A DNA stretch of 64,000 bases from Lachnospiraceae bacterium. Its GTDB lineage: Bacteria > Bacillota > Clostridia > Lachnospirales > Lachnospiraceae. The position numbers and the translations under genes were made by a program. Numbering within the stretch: the stretch's first letter is position 1; each line of letters opens with the position of its first letter. Below the pieces are notes generated by a model, which saw only the letters and a list, made by a program, of their open reading frames with translations, ran no database searches and was not told where the DNA came from. The stretch covers positions 1 through 64,000 of the forward strand of contig JAEEIK010000036.1 in NCBI GenBank assembly GCA_016281335.1, given 5' to 3'. Positions 1 to 9,559 of the stretch are shown here, one piece after another.

Positions 1-152
1 GTAAGCGACATGAATGCCGCTTCCCACACGCTTAAACCTGCGCTTTTTGCCTGTATGCCCAAAGTAAAAGAGACGGCAAAATAGCCTATAGCGATAGGCA
101 TTCCGTCCCTTACCCCCGCCGCAAACCCTGCGGCGTTCTTCTTATCTTTCAT
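1..152 (-). CDS. azlC: AzlC-family branched-chain amino acid exporter subunit (partial, N-terminus only)
   Basis: Only the first 50 codons lie inside the window; the gene runs off the left edge. The readable N-terminus contains GVRDGMPIAIGYFAVSF and ends in WEAAFMSL, which is the typical start of AzlC proteins: a short basic leader, then the first membrane helix with an invariant Gly-Tyr-Phe-Ala. AzlC works with the small AzlD partner as a branched-chain amino acid exporter in the cytoplasmic membrane (family knowledge). The ATG at 152 overlaps the last codons of potD by 11 bases, so it is the last visible member of the pot gene string. Substrate is inferred from the family only. Confidence 0.75.
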   Translation of the reverse strand, partial: MKDKKNAAGFAAGVRDGMPIAIGYFAVSFTLGIQAKSAGLSVWEAAFMSL

Positions 153-1617
153 TTTTCTTTTTCCGGATCGCTAAAAAAACTCCGGCGATGATCACTAAAG
201 CAATTATCACCCAGCATAATACCGGAACATTCTTGATATTATAACAACGAACACCTACCCACATACGATTGATATCCGCATTGGCTTTGGCGTCAAAATA
301 AAACATCAGTGAACTGCGGTTCATTACCTCTTCGGTGGGATACTGTGCAAACAGCTGCCTGTCAACCTGTTCGGCAGGAGCCGTGATGCTTGCCGGCTCT
401 CCGTCACGTTCCCCGAAAAAGTAAGAAACATCATAATCCACCACATCTTCTTCATCTTCTTCCGCGCCGTATACATAGTCCATATACTCGAAGACCTGGT
501 CTCCGTCGGGGCCGCCCGAAATTGACGAAGTATAACCGATATAATACATGTTCCTTACCGCATTATCCGGTCTGGACATGAAATTAACGTAAGCCTCTGC
601 AGCGGCCTGCTTTCTCGGATCTTCCGAGATACCCTTTTTCAGCATGACCATGGCATCAAACCAGAGGTTTGTACACTCATCGGGTACCGCAAAGGAAAGG
701 CATACGTCATCCTCTTCCTCAGCCTGATCCATTGCATAGACCGCATCTCCCGACCACTGGTAATTGGCCAGTACCTTGCCTGTCACCATGTCAGCCTTGC
801 CGCTGTCAGTCTCAAAAGAATACACGTTATCCCTGACTCTCTGCAGGTAGTCAAGGCTCTTCTCTATGGTCTCCGGAGATACATCATTCATTTCCTCAGC
901 CAGCTTATCCCTGTAAGCCGGATCGTTTCTGAAGCCCTCACTTAAGAGCTTGTCCGACTTAATGGCTCCGAGGGCGGCGAAATAAGTATCCCTGACATTG
1001 TCTTTCACGGTTATCTGCCTGAAATAATCGGGATTATCCAGTATCTTCCAGGTAGATGCATCTTCCTTTGAAACACTGTCCGAATTATACAATATGCCTG
1101 TCACACCCCACATGTATCCGGCAGCGTATTCATTCCAGTGATGCCCATCTATCTCGTTATTTTCAAAAGTATCACGTATAAAAGGCGATACGTTTCGTAT
1201 GTAATAATTGTCCTTCTTTTCCTCGTCAAAGAAATCAGCCGAATAAGGCACCAACATATCTTCCTCGAGGAGTTTCATGAACATATACTCCGAGGGAACC
1301 ACCAGATCATATACATCCCCGAGAGTCAGCATATTATAGAGTTCCTCATTTGTGCCGAAACAGCTGTATTCTACCTTGACCTTCTGTCCGTAATTCTCGT
1401 AATACCAGGCTTCGAATTCCTCGTAAAGCGGGTCTGCGCCGTAGATATCGCCGCTCTCCAGTTCTATGGTCTCTTCCTCATCCCAGCCGCCTTCATCCAC
1501 ATATTCTTCCCAGTTGCATACCCTGAGTATCACGGTATCGTCCTCGGCCCTGACAGGAACAGTTCCTGACAGCAGTATAAACGGAAGGAGGGCAGAAAGT
1601 ATTTTAAACTTTTTCAT
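142..1617 (-). CDS. potD: Spermidine/putrescine ABC transporter substrate-binding protein, membrane-anchored
   Basis: Extracellular binding protein of the PotABCD polyamine importer. The mature N-terminus carries the family motif VCNWEEYVD, and aromatic and acidic residues line the predicted polyamine pocket. An upstream in-frame start at 1653 exists, but the ATG at 1617 is preferred: it has AAAGGAGG nine bases upstream and begins a clean signal peptide (KKFKILSALLPFILL...VRA). It gives 491 aa, longer than the usual ~350. There is no lipobox cysteine; instead a C-terminal hydrophobic helix (VIIALVIIAGVFLAI) followed by RKKKNER would anchor it by the C-terminus. The start overlaps the end of potC by 14 bases, indicating translational coupling. 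Identity is firm; the anchoring mode is read from the sequence. Confidence 0.93.
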   Translation of the reverse strand: MKKFKILSALLPFILLSGTVPVRAEDDTVILRVCNWEEYVDEGGWDEEETIELESGDIYGADPLYEEFEAWYYENYGQKVKVEYSCFGTNEELYNMLTLGDVYDLVVPSEYMFMKLLEEDMLVPYSADFFDEEKKDNYYIRNVSPFIRDTFENNEIDGHHWNEYAAGYMWGVTGILYNSDSVSKEDASTWKILDNPDYFRQITVKDNVRDTYFAALGAIKSDKLLSEGFRNDPAYRDKLAEEMNDVSPETIEKSLDYLQRVRDNVYSFETDSGKADMVTGKVLANYQWSGDAVYAMDQAEEEDDVCLSFAVPDECTNLWFDAMVMLKKGISEDPRKQAAAEAYVNFMSRPDNAVRNMYYIGYTSSISGGPDGDQVFEYMDYVYGAEEDEEDVVDYDVSYFFGERDGEPASITAPAEQVDRQLFAQYPTEEVMNRSSLMFYFDAKANADINRMWVGVRCYNIKNVPVLCWVIIALVIIAGVFLAIRKKKNER

Positions 1618-2404
1618 TGCCTCTTGCCTCCTTTCCCCTGCTGTTGGACGCAAAGGCTATGACCATAACTACCAGGAAGATCAGCGTTGAAAGTGCCCAG
1701 AGCGCAGTTTTGATCGAGGTCTGAGACCCCCTTGTAGCATTTACGACATAGGTGGAAATGGTATCGAAAGTGGCGGGCTTGGTATAGGTAGCCACAAAAT
1801 AATCATCCAGTGAAAGAGTTACCGCCATTGCAAAGCCGGAAACCACACCGGGAAATATCTGGGGCAGGACCACATGCATCAGCGCATAAGACGGGGACGC
1901 TCCCAGATCCAGCGCCGCCTCGTACAGACTCGGATCCATCTGTGTAAGTTTAGGCCTTACCGCAAGATAAACAAAGGGCGCGCTTAAGGTGGTATGCCCT
2001 ATGATAAGCGGAAGAAAACTGTCTTTGTTGAAGCCCAGCACCACTACCAGCAATATACAGAGTGAAAAGCCCGTCACAACATCGGCATTGATGACCGGTA
2101 TCTGATTCACGGCCTCCATCACAGCTGCGGTCCTCTTCTTCGAATAATGAACTCCTATAGCTCCCAGGGTGCCGAAAACAGTGGCCAGCATAGCAGATCC
2201 AAGAGCAAGGGCAAGAGTACCCACTATCATCCCGGCCAGTTCCTCTGTAGTAAAGAGCGTATAGTAATTGTTGAACGAAAACTTTCCGCTGGCGCCGATA
2301 TTGGCCGCATCGGTAAAACTGTATATTGCTATCAGCACTATCGGCAGATACATAAGGAAAAGTACAAGGAACAGGAATGCTTTTCCGATGAATCCTTTTT
2401 TCAC
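1604..2404 (-). CDS. potC: Spermidine/putrescine ABC transporter permease PotC
   Basis: Integral membrane permease of the polyamine importer, 266 aa with six predicted helices, the normal size for PotC. The cytoplasmic EAA loop that docks on the ATPase is clear (YEAALDLGASPSYALMHVVL then P-x-x-x-PGVVSG, about residues 160-190). The N-terminal helix LFLVLFLMYLPIVLIAIYSF is typical of this MalG-like half. The start overlaps the potB stop by four bases, and its stop overlaps the potD start, so potB, potC and potD are translated from one message. PotC pairs with PotB as a heterodimer above the PotA dimer (family knowledge). Confidence 0.95.
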   Translation of the reverse strand: MKKGFIGKAFLFLVLFLMYLPIVLIAIYSFTDAANIGASGKFSFNNYYTLFTTEELAGMIVGTLALALGSAMLATVFGTLGAIGVHYSKKRTAAVMEAVNQIPVINADVVTGFSLCILLVVVLGFNKDSFLPLIIGHTTLSAPFVYLAVRPKLTQMDPSLYEAALDLGASPSYALMHVVLPQIFPGVVSGFAMAVTLSLDDYFVATYTKPATFDTISTYVVNATRGSQTSIKTALWALSTLIFLVVMVIAFASNSRGKEARGNEKV

Positions 2405-3189
2405 AGAATGCTCCCTCCTCTCGTCTCTTCCTCCTTGCCCGAAGACAGCAGGGTAAATATGCAGATAAGCGCAAGCAGTATAAGCGAGATCATCGACCCG
2501 CCGTGCCAGTTATATGCAGAGAAATAGCTTCCTATCAGACTGCCCATTATGTAAGTGCTGTTATAGAGCATATCAAGAACCACATAATTGGTCATAGCCG
2601 GTAAGAATACCATGGAAATGCCGCTTATGACTCCCGGCATGGACAGAGGCAGTATCACTCTCATAAAAGTCTGCTTCCTGTCGGCTCCGAGATCCTGAGC
2701 TGCTTCCAAAAGGCTCAGATCCAGCTTTGAAAGGGTTGTATATATGGGAAGTATCATAAAGGGAAGAAAATCATAGGTCATGCCCACTACCGAATTGAGA
2801 AAAGGATAAAAGGCAAGATTTCCTTCTATAAGCGTAAGTATCTCCTTAAGCGCAGTAATGCGCAGGGTGAAATTGATCCACATGGGCATGATGAAGAGCA
2901 TCATCAGCACTGACTTAAACTTAAGTTTTCCCATAGCCAATACATAAGCCACCGGATAAGCTATGCCCAGACAGATGCAGGTGGTCACAAAAGCCAGCAC
3001 CAGACTGTATACAAGCGTACCCGTGGTATTGGGATCCCTGAAGAAGCCCGTCAGATTTTCAAACGTAAAATGTCCGCTGCCGTTCGTAAATGCATAATAT
3101 ACGATAACGATCAGCGGCGCTACCACAAAGAGAAACAGGAATATCCCGTACGGTATACCCAGGGATTTTCTTGAAATCGTCATTTTCAT
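2401..3189 (-). CDS. potB: Spermidine/putrescine ABC transporter permease PotB
   Basis: The first permease subunit of the polyamine importer, 262 aa, six helices. The EAA loop reads LLEAAQDLGADRKQTFMRVI and continues to PGVISG at about residues 160-190. The ATG at 3189 forms an ATGA overlap with the potA stop. A second ATG three codons in (3183) is possible, but the overlap start is preferred because it gives direct coupling. The order potA-B-C-D is the standard one. Length and helix pattern agree with intact PotB proteins and nothing is missing. Confidence 0.95.
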   Translation of the reverse strand: MKMTISRKSLGIPYGIFLFLFVVAPLIVIVYYAFTNGSGHFTFENLTGFFRDPNTTGTLVYSLVLAFVTTCICLGIAYPVAYVLAMGKLKFKSVLMMLFIMPMWINFTLRITALKEILTLIEGNLAFYPFLNSVVGMTYDFLPFMILPIYTTLSKLDLSLLEAAQDLGADRKQTFMRVILPLSMPGVISGISMVFLPAMTNYVVLDMLYNSTYIMGSLIGSYFSAYNWHGGSMISLILLALICIFTLLSSGKEEETRGGSIL

Positions 3190-4619
3190 TTCTTTACGGC
3201 AAACCTCATCTTATCTTCCGGCATTATCAGCCCAACCGAGTCTCCCATGTTCCACAGGTACTCATCATCAACTACCAGGTCATGTCCGTGACCGGTCCTG
3301 ACTACATAGCTGTAATGATCGCCTTTATATATAAGGTTGATGATATGCCCGCTGGTAAGTCCCGCATCCACATCATCACTCATCTCTATATCGCCGGGTT
3401 CTATTGATATCTGTATCTTCATGGCGGAAGTATCAAGCTTCGCGCCGGACTGGTCAACAAGTTCTCCGTCCTTTATGCTGCTGCCCGGTATCACGGCAGT
3501 AAGATTGCAATTAATGCTTTTCCCGTTATAATCAAGGGTGCTGCCATCAACTATCTCAGCTTCGAAACGGGTTGTATGATCCTCGGCTATCATGATATGT
3601 ATACCGTCCGGATCCAGCTTCATCCCGACTTCGTCACCGACTTTGGATGCCTTGGTAGACTGTATCACCATCTCGTTCTTGCCCGATTCAACAGTTATCT
3701 CGTAATGTATTCCCTTAAAGATCACCGAAGTGACAACTCCGCTGACAGTTCCGTCTTCGGGCAAGGTAATGATCACATCTTCGGGACGCACTACCACATC
3801 CACAAGTGTTCCTTCATCCACATCATCCACACACTCAAATTCACCGCCGCAGAAGCGCACCTTCAGCTTCCCGGTCATAATGCCCTTGAATATGTTACTC
3901 TCTCCGATGAAATCGGCCACAAAAGCATTGGCCGGCTCGTTATAGATATCTTCGGGAATGCCGGTCTGCTGTATCTTTCCTTCCGACATGACTACGATCT
4001 TGTCGGACATGGTAAGGGCTTCCTCCTGGTCATGAGTGACATAGATAAAGGTGATGCCCAGCTGGTCATGCATGGCCTTGAGTTCCAGCTGCATCTCCTT
4101 ACGCATCTTCAGATCCAGCGCTCCCAGAGGTTCATCCAGCAAGAGTATCTCCGGTTCGTTTACCAATGCCCTCGCTATGGCTATACGCTGCTGCTGGCCG
4201 CCGGAAAGAGTGGAGACACGGCGTTTCTCAAAGCCCTCCAGATCAACCATTTCCAGCACATGGGACACTTTGTGCCTCATCTCTTCTTCAGGCAGTTTCT
4301 TAAGCTTGAGCCCGAAAGCGATATTATCATAAATATTCATGTGGGGGAAAAGCGCATAACGCTGAAAGACCGTATTGATCGGTCTTAAGTTGGGCGGTAT
4401 GTCCGTGATATCCTTTCCGTCCAGAAGTATCTGCCCTGAAGTGGGCATATCAAAACCCGCTATCATACGTAAGGTTGTGGTCTTACCGCAGCCCGAAGGC
4501 CCGAGCAGCGTCACAAACTCTCCTCTTGCTATATCGAGGTTCAGGTCACTGACAGCGATAAAACCATTGTCATCAAAACGTCTGGTAACGTTTATAAGCT
4601 CGATTATGTTATCCTTCAT
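3186..4619 (-). CDS. potA: Spermidine/putrescine ABC transporter ATPase PotA, extended C-terminus
   Basis: Cytoplasmic ATPase that drives polyamine uptake. Visible motifs are Walker A GPSGCGKTT (about residues 40-48), the Q-loop QRYALFPHMNIYDN, signature LSGGQQQR, Walker B ILLLDEPLGALD and switch His VTHDQEEA. At 477 aa it is about 100 residues longer than typical PotA (about 375); the extra C-terminal part (from about 240) looks like two successive OB/TOBE-type regulatory units rather than one. The ATG at 4619 is chosen over GTG at 4622 because the AGGAG site then sits five bases upstream. The extended C-terminus may mean an added regulatory site; that is inference. Confidence 0.94.
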   Translation of the reverse strand: MKDNIIELINVTRRFDDNGFIAVSDLNLDIARGEFVTLLGPSGCGKTTTLRMIAGFDMPTSGQILLDGKDITDIPPNLRPINTVFQRYALFPHMNIYDNIAFGLKLKKLPEEEMRHKVSHVLEMVDLEGFEKRRVSTLSGGQQQRIAIARALVNEPEILLLDEPLGALDLKMRKEMQLELKAMHDQLGITFIYVTHDQEEALTMSDKIVVMSEGKIQQTGIPEDIYNEPANAFVADFIGESNIFKGIMTGKLKVRFCGGEFECVDDVDEGTLVDVVVRPEDVIITLPEDGTVSGVVTSVIFKGIHYEITVESGKNEMVIQSTKASKVGDEVGMKLDPDGIHIMIAEDHTTRFEAEIVDGSTLDYNGKSINCNLTAVIPGSSIKDGELVDQSGAKLDTSAMKIQISIEPGDIEMSDDVDAGLTSGHIINLIYKGDHYSYVVRTGHGHDLVVDDEYLWNMGDSVGLIMPEDKMRFAVKK

Positions 4620-4627
4620 CACTTCTC

Positions 4628-5158
4628 CTAGAACAGCGGCTTGGTAAGTCTTGCCGTAACTGATTTATCTGTATACGGATTGTTCAGATCACCCTTGCCA
4701 TACAGGAAGAACACGTCTGCCTCAACCTTGCTGAGCTTGGTAAATCTTATCTTCTTGAGCACCTGACCGCTAAGTGTGATCAGTTCAGGCTTCTCTATGC
4801 CTTCCCTTATCTGCTCTCTGAATACTACGTCTTTCTGGGTCTTACCTTCATCAAGGACTATCTCATATTTGAAAACGGCCCTGGATCCCTTTACCTGTTC
4901 ATTCTTATCATTATCCCAGATATAACGGGTAACCTGGTCTGATGAGAATATCCAGTATTCGGTCTTATCCTTCTCGCTTGAAGAAACCGTCCAGGTTCCT
5001 GCCAGATTGTATTCATCGACTTCCTGGGTGGCAAACTTGTCGTAAACAAAATATCCCGCGCCGAACACAAAGGCCAGAAAGAAAATACCTATTATGATTC
5101 CGCCCCAGTCCTTTTTGTCTTCATCTTTCTTTTTCTGCTTTACCTTAACCGTTTTCAT
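4628..5158 (-). CDS. Single-pass membrane protein of unknown function
   Basis: A 176-aa protein that I do not recognise. It has a very basic cytoplasmic N-terminus (KTVKVKQKKKDEDKK), one membrane helix (about residues 19-39, GIIIGIFFLAFVFGAGYFVY) and an extracellular domain of about 130 residues rich in beta-strand-like segments. NLAGTWTVSSSEKD and the following pattern resemble the start of a lipocalin-like barrel, but this is weak. Its stop lies eight bases before the potA start and its start lies 21 bases after the TPR gene, so it is probably cotranscribed with the polyamine genes. A role in that uptake system is only suggested by position. Confidence 0.8.
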   Translation of the reverse strand: MKTVKVKQKKKDEDKKDWGGIIIGIFFLAFVFGAGYFVYDKFATQEVDEYNLAGTWTVSSSEKDKTEYWIFSSDQVTRYIWDNDKNEQVKGSRAVFKYEIVLDEGKTQKDVVFREQIREGIEKPELITLSGQVLKKIRFTKLSKVEADVFFLYGKGDLNNPYTDKSVTARLTKPLF

Positions 5159-5179
5159 GACTTCTCCTCCTCTGTTTTA

Positions 5180-6592
5180 TTATTCATTGATCTCTTCAAT
5201 CCTCTGTCTTGCCTTATCTGCCAGATCGCTTTCCGGGAATACGCTCAGGAAATCGTTAAATATTTCCGATGCCTTCATAGTGTCCCCGCTTTCATAATAT
5301 GCCACTCCGAGATAATACATCGCCCCGTCGTTGCTGTCATCATATTTATAGGCTTTTTCCAGGTTTTCTATGGCTTCGTCATAATCCATATCCCTGTAAG
5401 CCTGGATACCCGCCTCATAATATGCATCCGCTACCGAATCACCTATAAGTGTGTTGAGCAGGTTATACAGCTCCCTGTAATCTGAGGTAGCCTCATTATC
5501 AAGGTAATCCTCGGGTATCAGGGCGAGATACTTTTCAACCTCCACATCACTCTGGTTCTTATTAAGATATGCCGATGCGGCCGCCAGCAGATGATCATAT
5601 ACGTCCGTCACACCGTTACCGCCGGAGTATACGTTGAGGTCGGATTTCAGCCCCTGTATATTGCCTTCCAGCTGGGAAATCCTTGTCTGGAGTTCCACGA
5701 TATCCGCATTCTTTGCGTCCAGCTGCTCTCCGTAGGAAACGATCTCTTCGTTATACTCTTCCCTGACCTTGCTTTCCCTGGCCGGCATCACTATAAAATA
5801 TGTGGCAAAGACACCTATCACGATACCTATGGCTATCTGTATGAAAGCCGCCAGACCTAAAGGTTCCCGCCCGTTCATCGGCTGGATTATCACTTCATTA
5901 CCGCTGGTCTTATATACGGCCGTTACTTCATCATTGGTCTTTTTCTTCTTTCTGCCGCCGGTACCGACTTCATCCAGCCCGAGTCTCTGCTCGCATTCCT
6001 TAAGATATCGCAGAGAATCGATGTCACCGCAGTCCGTATTCAATACTTTTCCCAGTTCTCTTCTGGCTTTTTCCCAGTCCTCTTTCTGCATGTGCAGCAG
6101 CGCCATTAAACGTCTTGCTTTCACATACTTGGGATTCATGCTGATGACCTTCTTCAACTGGATCATCGCAAGATCATAACTGCCCTGTCTGCACAGATCC
6201 AAAGCCACGTTATATTTATGTATCGTGGTGTTCATGGTCTCCAGACGTCCCTGGTTGGACTGTATGGTATTCATGTACTCTTCGGCGATATTCTTCTCGT
6301 GGCGGATATTGTTGCTGATGACCCACTCCGACAGGGCCGCCACGGATTCTCCGGTCTCATAATATACAAGCCCCAGGAGATTTCTTGCATCCACATGATT
6401 CTTATTGCATTTAAGAGCTTCCCTTAACATGCGGATTGCCCCGGTAAGATCCCTTACCGAAGCTCTTTCCAGGCCTTCGTTATAAAGCCTGTTCGCCGTG
6501 TACATTATCTTCTTATACCGCCGGACATCAGCCCCGCAGTTGGTACAGTAATCCAGCTCCGTCAGAGAACTTCCGCAGTTAAAACATTCCAC
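5180..6592 (-). CDS. Zinc-ribbon TPR membrane protein
   Basis: A 470-aa protein with domains in this order: an N-terminal four-cysteine zinc ribbon (C3, C6, C16, C19), a run of tetratricopeptide repeats on the cytoplasmic side (about 30-200), a Lys-rich linker, one membrane helix (about 245-270, AAFIQIAIGIVIGVFATYF), a short coiled coil (about 272-325) and a second TPR block outside the membrane (about 380-470). The start is GTG at 6592 with AGGAG eight bases upstream; the upstream ORF's TAG lies within that ribosome site. Such proteins act as scaffolds (family knowledge); no specific partner can be named. It lies in front of the 176-aa protein and potA. Confidence 0.85.
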   Translation of the reverse strand: MECFNCGSSLTELDYCTNCGADVRRYKKIMYTANRLYNEGLERASVRDLTGAIRMLREALKCNKNHVDARNLLGLVYYETGESVAALSEWVISNNIRHEKNIAEEYMNTIQSNQGRLETMNTTIHKYNVALDLCRQGSYDLAMIQLKKVISMNPKYVKARRLMALLHMQKEDWEKARRELGKVLNTDCGDIDSLRYLKECEQRLGLDEVGTGGRKKKKTNDEVTAVYKTSGNEVIIQPMNGREPLGLAAFIQIAIGIVIGVFATYFIVMPARESKVREEYNEEIVSYGEQLDAKNADIVELQTRISQLEGNIQGLKSDLNVYSGGNGVTDVYDHLLAAASAYLNKNQSDVEVEKYLALIPEDYLDNEATSDYRELYNLLNTLIGDSVADAYYEAGIQAYRDMDYDEAIENLEKAYKYDDSNDGAMYYLGVAYYESGDTMKASEIFNDFLSVFPESDLADKARQRIEEINE

Positions 6593-6603
6593 TTCCCATT
6601 CTC

Positions 6604-6765
6604 CTATTCGCCGTCAGTCACGGGCATGGTATCATCATAGCCTTTGGTAAGGTCGATGAAAACGTCCGCAATATCGGTCAGATCCTGACCGTATATGGTT
6701 TTCTCCACATCCTCGATCTCTACGCTTTTATGAAATTTCTTAAGTTCTTCTTCAAATGTGATCAT
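6604..6765 (-). CDS. Small acidic protein, 53 aa, unknown
   Basis: Uninterrupted frame from ATG at 6765 to TAG at 6604. The protein starts MITFEEELKKFHKSVEIEDV and ends TMPVTDGE; it is acidic, with an amphipathic N-terminal helix and no membrane segment. It ends 11 bases before the TPR gene start, and its stop codon sits in that gene's ribosome site, which suggests coupling. No Shine-Dalgarno sequence precedes the ATG; a promoter-like pair (TTGATT, 17 bases, TATAGT) ends seven bases before it, so a leaderless message is possible. Nearby valS ends 53 bases upstream. I do not recognise a family. Confidence 0.55.
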   Translation of the reverse strand: MITFEEELKKFHKSVEIEDVEKTIYGQDLTDIADVFIDLTKGYDDTMPVTDGE

Positions 6766-6802
6766 AAATTATACTATACAAAAATACCCTTTAAAAATCA
6801 AT
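6766..6802 (-). promoter_or_regulatory. Candidate promoter of the TPR-pot gene string
   Basis: On the minus strand a TTGATT -35 is followed after 17 bases by TATAGT, with an overlapping TATAAT four bases further on. The expected start point falls on or next to the ATG at 6765. It lies directly after the valS stop and is the only obvious promoter before the small ORF, the TPR gene and potABCD. Confidence 0.45.
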
Positions 6803-6817
6803 GTGAAACAAAGTGTT

Positions 6818-9481
6818 TCAGCCTGCTTTTTCTATATTCGCTATCTGTTCCTTAACCTGCGCCATCATTTTCTCATACTTCTCGAGTTTAGCGCGTTCCT
6901 CGGCCACCTTGCTCTCGGGCGCTTTGCTCATGAAACGCTCGTTGTTCAGCATGCCGTTTACCCTCTTGAGCTCGCCTTCAAGCCTCTCTTCTTCCTTCTT
7001 AAGACGTTCCAGTTCCTTAGCCGTATCCACAAGTTCTCCGAGAGGGATATAGATGTTGGCATGGGCGATCACGACAGATACCGCGTCTTCGCCTATACCG
7101 TTCCGGTCTGCCTGAGTCTTAAGCTCCGATGCATAAGCAAGTGTCTTGAAGAAATCGGCATTATTCTCAAATGCCTTTCTCATCTCTTCGCTTTCGGATA
7201 CGACAAATACGCTTGCCTTCTTTGAAGGGGGCACGTTCATGCCGCTTCTTGCGTTTCTTATGCCGCGGATAGCTTCCTTGAGGATCTCTATCTGCTTCTC
7301 GTCCTCTTCAAAAGCCTTCTCCTCGGTATAAACCGGCCAGTCTGATACCATAATGGATTCTTCCTTATCCTGCAGGTTGCAGAATATCTCCTCGGTAATA
7401 AAAGGCATGTAGGGATGCAGGAGCTTAAGCGCATCGATGAGCACGCTTCTTAAGGTATACAGGGCCGCATTTCTGGATGCCTCGTTTTCTTTATCATAGA
7501 GCCTGGGTTTCACCATCTCTATATACCAGTCACAGAATTCATCCCAGATAAAGTCATATATCTTCTGTACCGCAACACCGAGTTCATACTTCTCCATATT
7601 CTCGGTAACATCCTTGATCAGACTGTTTACCTTGGAAAGTATCCACTTATCCGCAGGCTTAAGCTCCGAAGTCTCCGGTTTCTTAAGCTCGCCTTCCGGC
7701 ATATACATGAGAATGAAGCGGGAAGCATTCCATATCTTGTTTGCAAAGTTTCTGTTGGCTTCCACTCTCTCTATATAGAAACGCATATCGTTTCCGGGCG
7801 CATTGCCGGTTACCAGGGTAAGTCTCAGCGCATCAGCGCCGTACTTATCGATGATCTCCAGCGGATCGATACCGTTGCCCAGGGATTTACTCATCTTTCT
7901 TCCCTGATCGTCGCGTACCAGTCCGTGGAAAAGCACGGTATGGAAAGGTCTTTCACCCATCTGCTCATAGCCGGAGAAGATCATCCTTATTACCCAGAAG
8001 AAGATGATATCGTAGCCTGTTACCAGCACATCGGTAGGATAGAAATACTTGAGTTCCGGAGTCTCCTCAGGCCAGCCGAGTGTTGAGAAAGGCCAGAGTG
8101 CCGAAGAAAACCAGGTATCCAGCGTATCCGGATCCTGAGTAAACTTATCACAGCCGCACTTCGGACACTTATCCGGTGCAGTCCTTGAAACAACTGTTTC
8201 ACCGCACTTATCGCAGTAATATGCAGGTATCCTGTGTCCCCACCACAGCTGCCTGGAGATACACCAGTCTTTGATATTGTCGGTCCAGTTAAAATATGTC
8301 TTAGACAGATTGTCGGGAACAAGCCTGATCTCGCCATCCCTTACTGCCTTCTGGGCGGGCTTAATGAGCTCGTCCATCTTCACGAACCACTGTGCCTTCA
8401 CCATAGGCTCTACCGTGGTCTTACATCTGTCATGGGTACCTACGTTATGTACGTGATCTTCTATCTTGACCAGAAGTCCCATCTCATCCAGTTCCTTGAC
8501 AATGGCTGCCCTGGCTTCATAACGGTCCATGCCCTCGTACTTTCCGCCGTTGGCATTGATGGTGGCATTGTCATTTAATATATTGATTATGGGCAGATCG
8601 TGACGCTTGCCCACTTCAAAATCATTAGGGTCATGGCCCGGGGTGATCTTAACCACACCGGTACCGAATTCGCGGTCAACATACTCATCTGCCACTACAG
8701 GTATCTTTCTGTTCATCAGCGGAAGCATAAGGTTTTTGCCCACCAGATGCTTATATCTCTCATCCTCGGGATGTACGGCCACTGCAGTATCACCCAGCAT
8801 GGTCTCGGGACGGGTAGTTGCAAATATCAGGTATTCACCGCTCTCCGTATCATCATCGTTTAAGATGGGGTATTTGATATGCCAGAAATGACCGGCCTGC
8901 TCCTCATAGTTAACTTCCGCGTCTGATATGGAGGTATTACATACCGGACACCAGTTGATTATCCTGGAACCCTTGTAGATCCAGCCCTTTTCATACATGC
9001 GGACAAAGACTTCGTTGACTGCCTTATTGCAGCCCTCATCCATGGTGAAACGCTCTCTCTCCCAGTCGCAGGAAGATCCCAGTTTCTTAAGCTGGTTGAC
9101 TATGCGTCCGCCGTATTCCTTCTTCCACTCCCAGGCTCTCTTAAGGAAGCCCTCTCTGCCGAGATCCTCTTTCGTGACGCCTTCTTCCTTAAGTGTATTT
9201 ATTATCCTTACCTCTGTAGCAATCGAGGCATGATCGGTCCCCGGCTGCCAGAGCGCGTTATAACCCTGCATCCTTTTGAAACGTATGAGTATGTCCTGCA
9301 TGGTCTCATCCAGGGCATGTCCCATATGCAGCTGTCCCGTAATATTGGGGGGCGGAATGACGATGGTAAAGGGCTTTTTGCTCTCATCCACCTCGGCATG
9401 GAAGTAGTTCTTTTCCACCCATTTCTGATATAATCTGTCTTCTATCCCTTTTGGATCATAAGTTTTTGCAAGTTCTCTCAT
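6818..9481 (-). CDS. valS: Valyl-tRNA synthetase
   Basis: Charges tRNA-Val in the cytoplasm. The class I signatures are present: HMGH at residues 52-55 after PPPNITGQL, and KMSKS in [10 protein letters not shown] near residue 525. Editing-domain and zinc-cluster cysteines ([10 protein letters not shown]... and CPKCGC) are visible, and the C-terminal coiled coil ([16 protein letters not shown]) that marks ValS is complete. Length 887 aa is normal. An upstream in-frame ATG at 9505 is rejected because the ATG at 9481 has GGGAGA eight bases upstream. The gap to the preceding gene is only 78 bases, too short for a T-box leader, so valS here is not under T-box control, unlike many Firmicutes. Confidence 0.97.
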   Translation of the reverse strand: MRELAKTYDPKGIEDRLYQKWVEKNYFHAEVDESKKPFTIVIPPPNITGQLHMGHALDETMQDILIRFKRMQGYNALWQPGTDHASIATEVRIINTLKEEGVTKEDLGREGFLKRAWEWKKEYGGRIVNQLKKLGSSCDWERERFTMDEGCNKAVNEVFVRMYEKGWIYKGSRIINWCPVCNTSISDAEVNYEEQAGHFWHIKYPILNDDDTESGEYLIFATTRPETMLGDTAVAVHPEDERYKHLVGKNLMLPLMNRKIPVVADEYVDREFGTGVVKITPGHDPNDFEVGKRHDLPIINILNDNATINANGGKYEGMDRYEARAAIVKELDEMGLLVKIEDHVHNVGTHDRCKTTVEPMVKAQWFVKMDELIKPAQKAVRDGEIRLVPDNLSKTYFNWTDNIKDWCISRQLWWGHRIPAYYCDKCGETVVSRTAPDKCPKCGCDKFTQDPDTLDTWFSSALWPFSTLGWPEETPELKYFYPTDVLVTGYDIIFFWVIRMIFSGYEQMGERPFHTVLFHGLVRDDQGRKMSKSLGNGIDPLEIIDKYGADALRLTLVTGNAPGNDMRFYIERVEANRNFANKIWNASRFILMYMPEGELKKPETSELKPADKWILSKVNSLIKDVTENMEKYELGVAVQKIYDFIWDEFCDWYIEMVKPRLYDKENEASRNAALYTLRSVLIDALKLLHPYMPFITEEIFCNLQDKEESIMVSDWPVYTEEKAFEEDEKQIEILKEAIRGIRNARSGMNVPPSKKASVFVVSESEEMRKAFENNADFFKTLAYASELKTQADRNGIGEDAVSVVIAHANIYIPLGELVDTAKELERLKKEEERLEGELKRVNGMLNNERFMSKAPESKVAEERAKLEKYEKMMAQVKEQIANIEKAG

Positions 9482-9518
9482 CTTTTGTCTCCCTGAATAA
9501 TACACATGTAACTGAATT

Positions 9519-9547
9519 ATGTTACCACATCTGCACTCTCTTGTCCA
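9519..9547 (-). promoter_or_regulatory. valS promoter
   Basis: Minus-strand -35 TGGACA (9542-9547) and -10 TAACAT (9519-9524) are separated by 17 bases, in the only intergenic space before valS. Confidence 0.6.
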
Positions 9548-9559
9548 TAATAAAATGGC

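Noticed and set aside
3576-4388. Long plus-strand frame opposite potA (270 codons)
   Set aside because: It is the antisense shadow of the well-supported potA gene, as are similar frames opposite abfA, valS and the kinases.
6805-6819. valS terminator GAAACA-CTT-TGTTTC
   Set aside because: The stem is only six pairs, overlaps the stop codon and has a poor T-tract.
9482-9559. T-box leader for valS
   Set aside because: Only 78 bases separate valS from the gene before it, and no T-box sequence or specifier stem is present.
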